Of a DNA stretch of 53,245 nucleotides, positions 42,934-51,772 are shown one piece after another (the first letter of the stretch is position 1; each line of letters starts with the position of its first letter). Below the pieces are notes generated by a model. It ran no database searches, was not told where the DNA came from, and saw only the letters and a program-made list of their open reading frames with translations. The translations under genes and the position numbers were made by a program. Source of the stretch: Bacteroidia bacterium (GTDB taxonomy: Bacteria; Bacteroidota; Bacteroidia; NS11-12g; UBA9320); NCBI GenBank assembly GCA_018402155.1, contig JAGYJG010000002.1, forward strand, positions 1 to 53,245, in the 5' to 3' direction.

Positions 42934-44349
42934 ATGAAATCATTTTTCAGTATATTGCTAGTCTTTACGGCCAGTGCTACATTCGCACAAAAGCAGACGC
43001 CGCAAGAATATTTGGCAAAGTTTAAAGACTTGGCTATCATAGAAATGCACCGAAGTGGGGTGCCTGCGAGCATCACTTTGGCGCAAGGAGTGCTCGAGAG
43101 CAACAGTGGCAATAGTCGATTGGCTAAATTTGCCAATAATCACTTTGGTATAAAGTGCAAAGGAAACTGGACAGGCAATGTTATCTATGCCGATGATGAT
43201 GAGGCCGATGAGTGTTTTAGAGCATATGAGAGTGTTTTAGCTTCGTATAAAGATCATTCCGATTTTTTAAGAAATAATTGGAGATATCACCCGCTTTTTG
43301 AGCTAGATCCGAAAGATTACAAAGGTTGGTGCCATGGTCTGAGAAAGGCCGGATATGCTACCAATCCGCAATATGGCGAGATATTAATACGTCTAATAGA
43401 TCGCTATGAGCTGCATCAATATGATCTTGAAAAACTACCCAGCGCTAGTATCACAGAGCTGGTAGTTGGGGAGACTATAAACGGTGTACCCGTAAAAACG
43501 GTTAAACCAGGCGAGACCGTAGAAACCATAGCTAACGCTCAAGAGGTTAAAGACCGGCACATTAGAAAATGGAATGACCTACCAAAGAATGCAGAAATAA
43601 AAACGGGTGAAATTGTTTATTTGAAGCCCAAGAGAAGAAGGGGCTCTGAGGAGATACATACCGTAACAAAAGGGGAGGATATGAGGCAAATATCGCAGCA
43701 GTACGGTATAAAACTAAAAGTTCTTTACCGCAAAAACCGAATGGAATCTGGCAGTGAACCACAAGAAGGAGAGGTGATTTATATGCAGAAAAAGAGAGCA
43801 AAAGAGGATACCGTATTTTTGAGTGATACAAAGCAGCAGTGGAAAGAGGAAGAGGTCTTTGTGAATCCCCATACCGTGTCCAAAGAAGTGATAAAGAATA
43901 CAGATTTTAGTTCGCCGGGGGTGCAGGGCAAAAAACAAATAGAAGTGCCAGATTTTCACATCGTTAAAAAAGGAGACAATATATACCGAATTGCAGAAAC
44001 GTATCAAGTTTTTGAAGAAGATATACTCAAGTGGAACAAGAATTTGAATCCCAATACGATGGGAATAGGCCAAAAAATTTACCTAAAGGAAAAAGCCGCA
44101 AAAGCAGCCAATAGTGTGGTAGAAAAAATTGAAGTGCCCATAGAAAGTAGCATAATCACAGACAAAGATGAAGAAAACATAAAAAATAATATAACTGTAG
44201 ATGGCCCAATAACACACGTGGTGATAAAAGGAGATACACTCTACAGTATTTGCAAGCGCTATGGTGTAACAGTAGACCAAATAAAACAATGGAATAATAT
44301 GATAGACGCTACTATTACACTTGGTCAAAAGCTAAAAGTATCTGAGTAA
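42934..44349 (+). CDS. Secreted glucosaminidase with LysM repeats
   Basis: The ATG at 42934 (MKSFFSILLVFTASATFAQ, signal peptide) gives 471 residues. A glucosaminidase/FlgJ-type domain follows (ITLAQGVLESNSGNSRLAKF, NNHFGIKCKGNW, about 25-165), then LysM-like repeats: one weak (TVKPGETVETIANAQEV) and three clear (TVTKGEDMRQISQQYGI; HIVKKGDNIYRIAETYQV; HVVIKGDTLYSICKRYGV), the last at the C-terminus. It probably cleaves the glycan strands of peptidoglycan, with LysM as anchors. Its stop codon shares a base with the start of the symporter gene (TAATG). Confidence 0.92.
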   Translation: MKSFFSILLVFTASATFAQKQTPQEYLAKFKDLAIIEMHRSGVPASITLAQGVLESNSGNSRLAKFANNHFGIKCKGNWTGNVIYADDDEADECFRAYESVLASYKDHSDFLRNNWRYHPLFELDPKDYKGWCHGLRKAGYATNPQYGEILIRLIDRYELHQYDLEKLPSASITELVVGETINGVPVKTVKPGETVETIANAQEVKDRHIRKWNDLPKNAEIKTGEIVYLKPKRRRGSEEIHTVTKGEDMRQISQQYGIKLKVLYRKNRMESGSEPQEGEVIYMQKKRAKEDTVFLSDTKQQWKEEEVFVNPHTVSKEVIKNTDFSSPGVQGKKQIEVPDFHIVKKGDNIYRIAETYQVFEEDILKWNKNLNPNTMGIGQKIYLKEKAAKAANSVVEKIEVPIESSIITDKDEENIKNNITVDGPITHVVIKGDTLYSICKRYGVTVDQIKQWNNMIDATITLGQKLKVSE

Positions 44350-45797
44350 TGAGCCACTATCTCATACTAGGAATACTACTCACTTACTTTGGAGTGCTTA
44401 TTCTTATAGCTTGGATTACCGGTAAAACAAGTGATTCTACCTCTTTTTATACGGGTAATAAAAAGTCTCCTTGGTTTTTGGTAGCCTTTGGTATGATAGG
44501 GGCATCGCTATCTGGAGTCACATTTTTGAGCATACCAGGATGGGTGGGTAGTACACACTTTGGCTATATGCAGACGGTGCTGGGCTATATGGTAGGATAT
44601 CTGGTTATAGCCCAAGTGCTCATACCCCTGTACTACAAGCAAAACCTAACTTCTATATACACCTACCTGCAAAATAGGTTTGGTATAGTATCTTACAAAA
44701 CAGGCGCTGCCTATTTTCTTTTGAGCCGTATCGTGGGTGCTTCATTCAGGCTATTTTTGGTAGCAGGCGTACTACACACTGTGGTTTTTGCTCCATTTCA
44801 TGTGCCCTATTGGGGCGCTGTGGCCATCACTATTTTGCTAATTTTTACTTATACTGCAAAAAGTGGAATAAAAACCGTGGTCTATACGGATGCATTACAA
44901 ACATTTTTTTTGGTAGCGGCCGTGGTACTCACCATCATTTTTATTATACAAAAACTAGACTGGACAATAGTTGAAACATGTGCTAATCTAGCCGCCGACC
45001 CCAATACACAAGTATTCCATTTTGAAGGAAACGGCTCAAACGTATTTTGGAAACAGTTTTTGGGTGGCATTTTTATAGCATTAGCAATGACGGGGCTAGA
45101 CCAAGATATGATGCAAAAAAACCTAAGTATTAAAAATGTGAGCGGGGCACAAAAGAATATTTATATTCAGATGGCAATGTTTCTGGTAGTCAATATTATA
45201 TTTTTGAGTCTTGGTGCTCTGCTATACCAATACGCTGATATTCTAGGCTTAGAACCTATTACAAAAAGTGATCAACTATTTACTACTATTGCCACAAAGC
45301 ACGCTACGCCACTTGTGGGTGTTTTTTTTGTGATAGGCTTGGTAGCAGCAGCATATAGCAGTGCAGATAGTGCACTCACAGCACTTACAACCAGCTTTTG
45401 TGTAGATTTTTTAGGTTTTGAACGCAATAAACCTACCAATAGAACTACGCGACGCTGGGTGCATATAGGGTTTGCAGTAGTGCTATTTTTTACTATCCTA
45501 CTTTTCGATGCCCTAAACAATGACGCAGTGATTAAGGAACTTTTTAGAGCTGCAGGATTTACGTATGGGCCATTGCTCGGGCTCTTTGCATTTGGCATAC
45601 TTACTACCAAAAACATCAATGATAAAAGCGTACTACTCATTACATTACTCTCTATTGGCCTCACTGCAAGCTATTTTTATGGAATGCCTTTTGTGATAAA
45701 AGGATTTGAACCTGGATTTGAGCTCATTATAATCAATGGTGGGATTACATTTGTACTACTTTGGGTTAACAGCCTATTTTACACTAAGAAAAACTAA
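44349..45797 (+). CDS. Sodium:solute symporter (SSS family)
   Basis: The 482-residue protein has about 13 membrane segments and SSS family features: FGMIGASLSGVTFLSIPGWV near the start, GGIFIALAMTGLDQDMMQKN and GLVAAAYSSADSALTALTTS (the Na+-site SS pair). The solute cannot be read from the sequence. It overlaps the LysM gene by one base and is three bases from the LOG gene, so the three form an operon. Confidence 0.92.
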   Translation: MSHYLILGILLTYFGVLILIAWITGKTSDSTSFYTGNKKSPWFLVAFGMIGASLSGVTFLSIPGWVGSTHFGYMQTVLGYMVGYLVIAQVLIPLYYKQNLTSIYTYLQNRFGIVSYKTGAAYFLLSRIVGASFRLFLVAGVLHTVVFAPFHVPYWGAVAITILLIFTYTAKSGIKTVVYTDALQTFFLVAAVVLTIIFIIQKLDWTIVETCANLAADPNTQVFHFEGNGSNVFWKQFLGGIFIALAMTGLDQDMMQKNLSIKNVSGAQKNIYIQMAMFLVVNIIFLSLGALLYQYADILGLEPITKSDQLFTTIATKHATPLVGVFFVIGLVAAAYSSADSALTALTTSFCVDFLGFERNKPTNRTTRRWVHIGFAVVLFFTILLFDALNNDAVIKELFRAAGFTYGPLLGLFAFGILTTKNINDKSVLLITLLSIGLTASYFYGMPFVIKGFEPGFELIIINGGITFVLLWVNSLFYTKKN

Positions 45798-45800
45798 AAC

Positions 45801-46511
45801 ATGACAGATAAATCGAACGATAGAATCAAAAAAGCTTTTGAAAATAAAGATTGGCCAGAGATAAAAAGTTCCAATAGTTGGAATATTTTTAAAATAATGT
45901 CAGAATTTGTGGAGGGGTATGATACCTTATCACAGATAGGCCCGTGTGTATCTGTTTTTGGCAGTGCACGAACAAAGCCAGGAACACCCTACTATGAAAT
46001 GGCAGTAGAAATAGGTAAAAAACTAGCTGCAGCAGGCTTAGGCGTAATTACCGGTGGGGGACCAGGTATTATGGAGGCGGGCAATAAAGGAGCTAGCCAA
46101 GAAAAAGGAGCGTCAGTAGGATTAAATATTGATCTGCCCTTTGAGCAAAGCTCCAATCCATATATAGACCACGACAAATCCATAGATTTTAAATTTTTCT
46201 TTGTACGAAAAGTAATGTTTATGAAATACGCTCAAGGTTTTATAGTACTGCCCGGTGGTTTTGGGACATTAGATGAGCTTTTTGAAGCACTCACTCTGGT
46301 GCAGACTCAAAAAACAGCTAAATTCCCCATAATACTTGTGGGTGTTGACTTTTGGGGTGGTATGATAGAATGGATAAAAAACACAATGCTGACAGAAGGT
46401 AATATTAGCCAGGCAGACTTGAACCTATTTAAGCTAGTAGATACCGCTGATGAAGCAGTAAACGAAATTTTTGACTTCTACAGTAAATACAGCATGAGCT
46501 TAAATTTCTAA
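45801..46511 (+). CDS. LOG-family (TIGR00730) Rossmann-fold protein
   Basis: The 236-residue protein has the LOG signature: GVITGGGPGIMEAGNKGA and LPGGFGTLDELFEALTL. Relatives are cytokinin riboside 5'-monophosphate phosphoribohydrolases, which cleave the N-glycosidic bond of nucleotides; in bacteria they may act on AMP-like nucleotides. The N-terminal ~50 residues with ENKDWPEIKSSNSWNIFKIM are typical of the longer form of the family. Confidence 0.9.
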   Translation: MTDKSNDRIKKAFENKDWPEIKSSNSWNIFKIMSEFVEGYDTLSQIGPCVSVFGSARTKPGTPYYEMAVEIGKKLAAAGLGVITGGGPGIMEAGNKGASQEKGASVGLNIDLPFEQSSNPYIDHDKSIDFKFFFVRKVMFMKYAQGFIVLPGGFGTLDELFEALTLVQTQKTAKFPIILVGVDFWGGMIEWIKNTMLTEGNISQADLNLFKLVDTADEAVNEIFDFYSKYSMSLNF

Positions 46512-46516
46512 CTTTG
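46509..46516 (+). promoter_or_regulatory. -7 box overlapping the LOG stop codon
   Basis: TAACTTTG fits TAnnTTTG; its first three bases are the LOG stop codon. It lies six bases before the ATG of the lipoprotein gene at 46523. Confidence 0.4.
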
Positions 46517-46522
46517 CGCCAT

Positions 46523-47047
46523 ATGAAAAAAATAGTTTTAGTACTTGCTGCCTTTGTGATACTTGCTGCATGCAATGACGACATTACTACCCCAAACAAT
46601 AAAGTAATAGACGAAAACGCTACGGTAGAGGGAGTATGGAATTTTGTAAAACAAACACAAACCGATGGCAAAACATTTGTAGACGGAGAATTAGTTTCAA
46701 CATTTACTGCTGAAACTGGTGAAGAAAATGGCACACTACAATTTAACAGTGAGGGAAAATATGGCTCAAACTTTGGCTATAAAATGTACTATACCACCAA
46801 TACCAGTGGTAGCGAGGGGTCATACGAGGAGCTGCTGCCGCCACAAGCCGGAGGAGGCGATTATGTGTACAATACTGATGCTGGTACTATAACTACTACC
46901 GCGCTAGATGGAAAAGTCACGGTGCTCACCATAACGGAACTAAGTGCTACTAAATTGGCATATTCTACCACGCGAAACACTTCTATGACAGATGAAGGAG
47001 TAACAACTACTATTACAGCAAATGTGATTTCTACGTTTAGCAAGTAG
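46523..47047 (+). CDS. Putative lipocalin-like lipoprotein
   Basis: The ATG at 46523 gives 174 residues with a lipoprotein signal (MKKIVLVLAAFVILAAC, C17). The mature part (VEGVWNFVKQTQTDGKTFV, YVYNTDAGTITTTALDGKVT, TVLTITELSATKLAYSTT) has the strand pattern of the lipocalin-like domain family frequent in Bacteroidota. No enzymatic motif. Function unknown. Confidence 0.8.
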   Translation: MKKIVLVLAAFVILAACNDDITTPNNKVIDENATVEGVWNFVKQTQTDGKTFVDGELVSTFTAETGEENGTLQFNSEGKYGSNFGYKMYYTTNTSGSEGSYEELLPPQAGGGDYVYNTDAGTITTTALDGKVTVLTITELSATKLAYSTTRNTSMTDEGVTTTITANVISTFSK

Positions 47048-47125
47048 TAAAACTACTTTAGTCAAAAGAGAATAGTAGAGTAAATGTAATAGTCACTTTT
47101 TAGATTACCCTAGACCTGCACACCT

Positions 47126-47133
47126 TATCTTTG
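47126..47133 (+). promoter_or_regulatory. -7 box of mnmE
   Basis: TATCTTTG fits TAnnTTTG and lies 13 bases before the ATG at 47147. Confidence 0.5.
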
Positions 47134-47146
47134 CATTCAGCAAAAC

Positions 47147-48493
47147 ATGCACAACCTACAAGATACCATAACAGCACCGGCCACACCTGCAGGCGTATCT
47201 GCTTTAGCAGTAATACGTGTGTCTGGCGCTCATGCCATAGCAATAGCCAATCAGTGTTTTGATAAAAACATAGAAAATGCAGAAGGCTACACCATACACT
47301 ACGGACACATTGTAGATGATACAGTGCGGATAGATGAGGTACTTCTCAGTGTATTTAGAAACCCGCATAGCTACACGGGAGAAGACTCGGTAGAAATATC
47401 TGGCCATGGATCGCCCTATATCACCCGCCGTATTATAGAAACTCTTCTCAAAAACGGAGCTCGTATGGCAGAGCCCGGAGAGTTCACGTTACGTGCATTT
47501 TTGAACCAAAAATTAGACTTGGCACAGGCAGAGGCGGTAGCAGATATGATAAGTAGCAATAGCGAAGCGAGCTTGCAAATGGCACTTAGCCAGATGCGAG
47601 GCGGTTTTAGTAAAGATATTGCTGTGCTACGCCAGGAGTTAATAGATTTTGCGGCACTTATAGAGTTAGAAAATGATTTTGGAGAAGAAGATGTAGAATT
47701 TGCGGATAGGGAAGGTCTAAAAGTACTAATAGCCAAGTTGCTCACTCAAATAGAGAAGCTACGTAGCTCTTTTGCCGCAGGGAATGTGCTGAAAAATGGG
47801 ATAAACACCGTACTAGCAGGAAAACCCAATGCTGGTAAAAGTACATTACTCAATGCATTGCTAAATGAAGAGCGTGCTATTGTATCAGAAATAGCGGGCA
47901 CTACCAGAGACACTATTGAGGAGGTTTTTACGCTTAATGGTATGCAGTTTAGACTTATAGACACGGCAGGATTGAGAGAAAGTAGTGACACCATAGAGCA
48001 AATAGGTGTAGGTAAAACCAAAGAAAGCATGCGCAAAGCAGAGTTGCTGGTTTATCTTTTTGACCTATCTACCACCACTCCAGCACAATTGGGAGAAGAA
48101 CTAAAAGCCTTGCCACCCTCGGGGCAAACTATAGTGGTTGCCAACAAAGCTGAAATAGGAAGGTATACGCTTTCAGACTGGCCAGAAAGCACTGTTTTTA
48201 TTTCTGCCAAAGAGCTAGAAATACAGCCACTACTGAGTGAGTTAGAGCGTGTAGCAAGCCATTATGAGTTGGGCAACGAAACGGTTATAAACAATGCTAG
48301 ACATGCTGATGCACTAGCCAAAAGCTCAGAAGCACTACAAAAAGTATTGCACGGCCTAGACCACGGATTAACTAGCGATATGGTTGCCTTAGACATACGC
48401 AACGCATTATTTCAATTGGGACTTATAACCGGAGAAGTAACCAACGATGAGGTGTTGGATTCAATTTTTACACGATTTTGTATCGGAAAGTAG
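47147..48493 (+). CDS. mnmE: tRNA modification GTPase MnmE
   Basis: The 448-residue protein is complete: the N-terminal tetrahydrofolate-binding domain (MHNLQDTITAPATPAGVSAL), helical domain, the inserted G domain (Walker A AGKPNAGKSTLLNALL, GTTRDTIEE, DTAGLRE, NKAE) and the conserved C-terminal FTRFCIGK with its essential cysteine. With MnmG it installs the cmnm5 group at U34 of certain tRNAs. The mobile island begins in the 235 bp after its stop, so the gene itself is not disrupted. Confidence 0.97.
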   Translation: MHNLQDTITAPATPAGVSALAVIRVSGAHAIAIANQCFDKNIENAEGYTIHYGHIVDDTVRIDEVLLSVFRNPHSYTGEDSVEISGHGSPYITRRIIETLLKNGARMAEPGEFTLRAFLNQKLDLAQAEAVADMISSNSEASLQMALSQMRGGFSKDIAVLRQELIDFAALIELENDFGEEDVEFADREGLKVLIAKLLTQIEKLRSSFAAGNVLKNGINTVLAGKPNAGKSTLLNALLNEERAIVSEIAGTTRDTIEEVFTLNGMQFRLIDTAGLRESSDTIEQIGVGKTKESMRKAELLVYLFDLSTTTPAQLGEELKALPPSGQTIVVANKAEIGRYTLSDWPESTVFISAKELEIQPLLSELERVASHYELGNETVINNARHADALAKSSEALQKVLHGLDHGLTSDMVALDIRNALFQLGLITGEVTNDEVLDSIFTRFCIGK

Positions 48494-48557
48494 TAACAGT
48501 ATTAGTCTGTCTGACGTAATACGATTTAAACACACAAATCCCTGTAATATTGAGCGT

Positions 48558-48575
48558 TTAAGAGCAAACTCTTAA
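48558..48575. terminator. Weak hairpin after mnmE
   Basis: TTAAGAG (48558-48564) pairs with CTCTTAA (48569-48575) around CAAA, followed by TATTATTTTG. It could be a weak terminator for mnmE or part of the island boundary. Confidence 0.4.
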
Positions 48576-48595
48576 TATTATTTTGTCGCACACAC

Positions 48596-48627
48596 TTGTA
48601 TTATCCAATAGTGTAATTGTATCTTTG
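48596..48627 (+). promoter_or_regulatory. Candidate promoter of the island's first operon
   Basis: TTG at 48596-48598, a 21-bp spacer and TATCTTTG at 48620-48627 fit the Bacteroidota promoter. The resulting leader of about 95 nt would contain the phased TTACA repeats. Confidence 0.45.
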
Positions 48628-48656
48628 TTGTATCTTAATGTTTAAAGGTACAATTA
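48614..48656. promoter_or_regulatory. 8-bp inverted repeat TAATTGTA / TACAATTA
   Basis: TAATTGTA at 48614-48621 and TACAATTA at 48649-48656 are perfect inverted copies 27 bp apart, and TTGTATC occurs twice 11 bp apart (48617 and 48628). Could be arm or core sites of the integrase, or an operator; not distinguishable by eye. Confidence 0.35.
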
Positions 48657-48680
48657 TTTGCAATTTCTTTTGTTTAATAG

Positions 48681-48728
48681 TTACACTTTGTTACATTATG
48701 TTACAATTTTTTACAAAATGTTATATAA
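48681..48728 (+). repeat. Five 10-bp-phased TTACA repeats before the island's HTH gene
   Basis: TTACACTTTG, TTACATTATG, TTACAATTTT, TTACAAAATG and TTATATAAAT follow each other at exactly 10 bp (48681, 48691, 48701, 48711, 48721), ending at the ATG at 48729. The helical spacing puts all copies on one DNA face, as in arrays bound by excisionase or initiator proteins. Confidence 0.7.
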
Positions 48729-49082
48729 ATGAGTAGTACCTTAACCATACCCAAGATTTGTTTTGAATGTAACAGTACATTTATTGCAAAAACAACAGTT
48801 ACAAAGTTTTGCAGTCAAAAATGCGCTGGACGAGCATACAAGAAAAATAAAAGAAATGAAAAAATTGCTGCAGCAAAGAAGCAAGAATATGAAAAAGCAG
48901 TTGGTGTGGATATGACTCTAATACAATCAAAAGAGTATTTAAGCATAAAGGAAACGTGTCTTCTGCTTGGTATCAGTAGAATGAGTTTGTATCGGTACAT
49001 CAAGAATAAGACAATCATTCCATCCCGTGTTGGAGGAAAAGTAATAATCAAAAAACAAGTAATAACCAACGTTATAAAATAA
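48729..49082 (+). CDS. Zinc-ribbon plus HTH excisionase-like DNA-binding protein
   Basis: The 117-residue protein has four cysteines (C11, C14, C28, C32: CxxC-x13-CxxxC) forming a probable zinc ribbon, a Lys/Arg-rich linker (about 35-50) and a MerR/excisionase-type helix-turn-helix (YLSIKETCLLLGISRMSLYR, YIKNKTIIPSRVGGKVIIKK). It stops three bases before the integrase gene and begins directly after the phased TTACA array, so it is a good candidate to bind that array and control integrase expression or excision. This is inference from context. Confidence 0.82.
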   Translation: MSSTLTIPKICFECNSTFIAKTTVTKFCSQKCAGRAYKKNKRNEKIAAAKKQEYEKAVGVDMTLIQSKEYLSIKETCLLLGISRMSLYRYIKNKTIIPSRVGGKVIIKKQVITNVIK

Positions 49083-49085
49083 ACT

Positions 49086-50204
49086 ATGGGCGTACATTTA
49101 AGAAAAAAGAAAATTGCTAATGGCAAGGAAAGTTTGTATTTGGATTTTTACCCTCCAATAAAAGGGGGTCATGGCAAACTCACAAGAAGGGAATATCTTA
49201 ACAAGTATATCTATGAAAACCCAAAAAACGCAGATGAAAAACTTCAAAATAAAGAAAACTTGATTATTGCAGAGGGCATTAAAAACAAACGAGAAAAGGA
49301 AATATTAAACGAGCAAGATGGAATTTTCAACACTCAAAACAAGAAGCGTGATTTTTTAGAGTTTTTTGAAAATCTATGCGAAAAGCGCAAAGAAAGCGAA
49401 GGAAATTATGGTAACTGGTTAAGTGCATTACAATACTTAAGAGCATTTACTGGAGGAAAGTGTAAAATGGGTGATTTAACAGAAGAATTTTGTGAAAAGT
49501 TCAAAGAGTATCTACTCCATGCTAATAGGCTAAATACAGTTAAAGGATTGAAGTTGTCACAAAATTCAGCGTTAAGTTATTTTAACAAGTTCAGATGCGC
49601 AATTAACGAAGCATACGAATCTCGGCTCATAAATGAAAACCCTTTGCGTCACGTCAAAGGGATTAAGCAAAAGGAAAGCAAAAGGGAGTTTTTAACACAA
49701 GAAGAATTGCAATTATTGGCTCAAACAGAATGTGATTTGTTGCCTTTAAAAAATGTAGCACTTTTTTCAGCCTTGACTGGCTTGAGGTGGGGTGATATCA
49801 GTAAATTAAAATGGAGTGACGTTCAATTAACCGAAACTGGTTATTTTATTCATATTGTACAAAAGAAAACAACTGACGTGATAATGCACCCAATTAGTGA
49901 AACTGCGGTCAAACTGCTCGGTGTTCGATGTAACACAAGTGAAGCAATTTTTGAGGACTTGAAATATACAGATAGTAATAATGATAAAATTAAGCGTTGG
50001 GTCTTAAAGGCGGGTATTCATAAAAAAATTACACTTCACAATTTTCGCCACACCTATGCTACTTTACTTCTTAATAAAGGAGTTGACATATATACAGTTT
50101 CCAAAATGCTTGGACATAAGAAGATAGAAACAACAATGATTTATGCAAAAGTGTTAAGTGAAACAAAAGTAAAAGCAGCAAATGTAATAGACATAGAACT
50201 ATGA
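49086..50204 (+). CDS. Tyrosine recombinase (phage integrase family)
   Basis: The 372-residue protein has an Arm-type N-terminal region, a SAM-like core-binding domain (about 88-190) and the catalytic domain. Catalytic residues are all visible: R234 (TGLRWGDISK), K260, H318 and R321 (HNFRHTYATLL), H344 (MLGHKKIETT) and Y353 (MIYAKV). The layout is that of Bacteroidota conjugative-transposon/genomic-island integrases. It probably integrated the island next to mnmE. It overlaps the next gene by four bases (ATGA). Confidence 0.93.
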   Translation: MGVHLRKKKIANGKESLYLDFYPPIKGGHGKLTRREYLNKYIYENPKNADEKLQNKENLIIAEGIKNKREKEILNEQDGIFNTQNKKRDFLEFFENLCEKRKESEGNYGNWLSALQYLRAFTGGKCKMGDLTEEFCEKFKEYLLHANRLNTVKGLKLSQNSALSYFNKFRCAINEAYESRLINENPLRHVKGIKQKESKREFLTQEELQLLAQTECDLLPLKNVALFSALTGLRWGDISKLKWSDVQLTETGYFIHIVQKKTTDVIMHPISETAVKLLGVRCNTSEAIFEDLKYTDSNNDKIKRWVLKAGIHKKITLHNFRHTYATLLLNKGVDIYTVSKMLGHKKIETTMIYAKVLSETKVKAANVIDIEL

Positions 50205-51112
50205 TTGAATCAGCAGATAATTTCCCAAATGTTAAGCGACACGTTTATGACGTTGATGCTTTTGAAATCTTAGACAGATTAAGAGATAAATATCTAAAAG
50301 AGGAAGGATTTGTAACAGAGCAAATGCTTTTACTTGAGGAGGAAAATTTACTTAAACTTTTGGATGCAGAAGGATATAATACAAAGGAGCGTCAAAAATA
50401 TAGAAACTTCATCTTACCCTCAAATTTTAATCATTACAACAATTTTTTAGCCTACAAATTATTAACTATAGACCCATACAAAATAGAACTAGTTCTATCA
50501 TACCAGTCAGTATTTTTTTTAGGTAATTCTTACGCCGTGAAAGAAAATTTTATGGGATTACTTGAGTTTTTAGTCTATGACTTCGTTCAAAAACGTGTTC
50601 TTCCAAACGAGCAAATTAGATTGGAAAAAATAGTTAATTGGTTGGAGCGAAAAAGAGCTTTTTTACTTGCAAAAGCACACAATGAAATAGATGTAGGGGA
50701 TACAATTCGACCTAAAAGAACAATAATAATGGATCCTGAATTTGCGAATATTTTATATGAAAAGTTAAAATGTTTTTTTGAAGGGCAAGAAACAGCCCTT
50801 TACAATAAATTAATTAAGAATGAAATTACCAAAACATTGGTTTTTGATGGGAATGCAAACCAATTAGCCGAATTATTTAAACGGTTGCGTTATAATGCAC
50901 AAATCACAGTATCTACCAATAAACTTTTGGCGGAATGGTTAGTAGAGGGTTTTTGTAACATTAATACACGAGGTAAAATTTCGAGATTGGTATTCAGTAC
51001 GGTAGAGGGGATCTTAAAAAACAGAAATAGAGAGCCACAAAAAAAAAATCGAATTTTAATAGAGGTAGCCCAGTATTTACTGCCGGGAAACAGAAAAATC
51101 GATAAAAAATAA
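50201..51112 (+). CDS. Hypothetical protein coupled to the integrase
   Basis: The 303-residue protein starts inside the integrase stop (ATGA overlap), so its translation is coupled. It is rich in charged helices, without signal or membrane segments. The C-terminal third (FANILYEKLKCFFEGQETAL, NQLAELFKRLRYNAQITVST, WLVEGFCNINTRGKISRLVF) resembles the C-terminal pattern of RteC-like regulators in Bacteroidota mobile elements; this likeness is weak. A role in mobility or its control is inferred from position. Confidence 0.7.
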   Translation: MIESADNFPNVKRHVYDVDAFEILDRLRDKYLKEEGFVTEQMLLLEEENLLKLLDAEGYNTKERQKYRNFILPSNFNHYNNFLAYKLLTIDPYKIELVLSYQSVFFLGNSYAVKENFMGLLEFLVYDFVQKRVLPNEQIRLEKIVNWLERKRAFLLAKAHNEIDVGDTIRPKRTIIMDPEFANILYEKLKCFFEGQETALYNKLIKNEITKTLVFDGNANQLAELFKRLRYNAQITVSTNKLLAEWLVEGFCNINTRGKISRLVFSTVEGILKNRNREPQKKNRILIEVAQYLLPGNRKIDKK

Positions 51113-51215
51113 AAAAACCATGTTCCTTTTATGTCCCTCCTTAAAAGGGGACTTAATTAGTTAATTCTTATTAAGTTCTTTTGCCTTGTATTTAATAAAA
51201 AATAATTAAAATCAA

Positions 51216-51575
51216 ATGAACAAAGAAGAAGTAACATTGGTAGAATTACTACCAAAAATTTATCACCACATTAACGTGGCAGTTTCAAAAGCATTTATGT
51301 TGGCATTGGAACAATTCAAAAAGGACAACGCTCAAAAATCATCTTATGCAGATGAGGATTTTCTATCTGCCAAACAAGCAGCATCTTTTTTGAAACTGAA
51401 ACTCAACACAATTTATTCTAAAGCCGAAAAGGGCGAGTTGCCTTTTTACCGCAGTGGTAAGCGAAAACTTCTTTTTTCTAAAAAGGAATTGGAACAGCAC
51501 GTCCTAAAAAGAAAAGTTAAAAGTCTTGAAGAACTAAAAGAAGAAGTGGAACAATATAGTAGAAAGAAAAAATGA
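51216..51575 (+). CDS. Excisionase-family HTH protein
   Basis: The 119-residue protein has a helical N-terminus (VELLPKIYHHINVAVSKAFM) and a MerR-like excisionase HTH in the C-terminal half (FLSAKQAASFLKLKLNTIYS, AEKGELPFYRSGKRKLLFSK). Such proteins bend DNA at attachment sites or regulate transfer genes. It is the second HTH of this type in the island; the layout (HTH, integrase, unknown, HTH) is common in Bacteroidota islands. A promoter is likely in the AT-rich 100 bp upstream. Confidence 0.85.
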   Translation: MNKEEVTLVELLPKIYHHINVAVSKAFMLALEQFKKDNAQKSSYADEDFLSAKQAASFLKLKLNTIYSKAEKGELPFYRSGKRKLLFSKKELEQHVLKRKVKSLEELKEEVEQYSRKKK

Positions 51576-51772
51576 GCAAGCAAGCAAATAATTCTCAACC
51601 GAACGAAATTAATTCAAACTCCTTTAAAATCTTCGCAATCTGATGTGGCGTACACTTACTCTTTCTCATTTTTTGTGCTATTAAATTTAATTACTTTTTT
51701 CTACTTTTTCACAGTACTATTTTTGGGGGAGATTACATACCCATTAGTTCATTATTTAAGATTACCTCAGTC

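Noticed and set aside
48494-48728. tRNA gene as the integration site of the island
   Set aside because: I could find no tRNA-like cloverleaf or TTCGA-type arm between mnmE and the integrase operon.
51127-51155. Terminator around GTCCC...GGGGAC after the integrase operon
   Set aside because: Only five base pairs match at the ends, the inner part mispairs and no T run follows.
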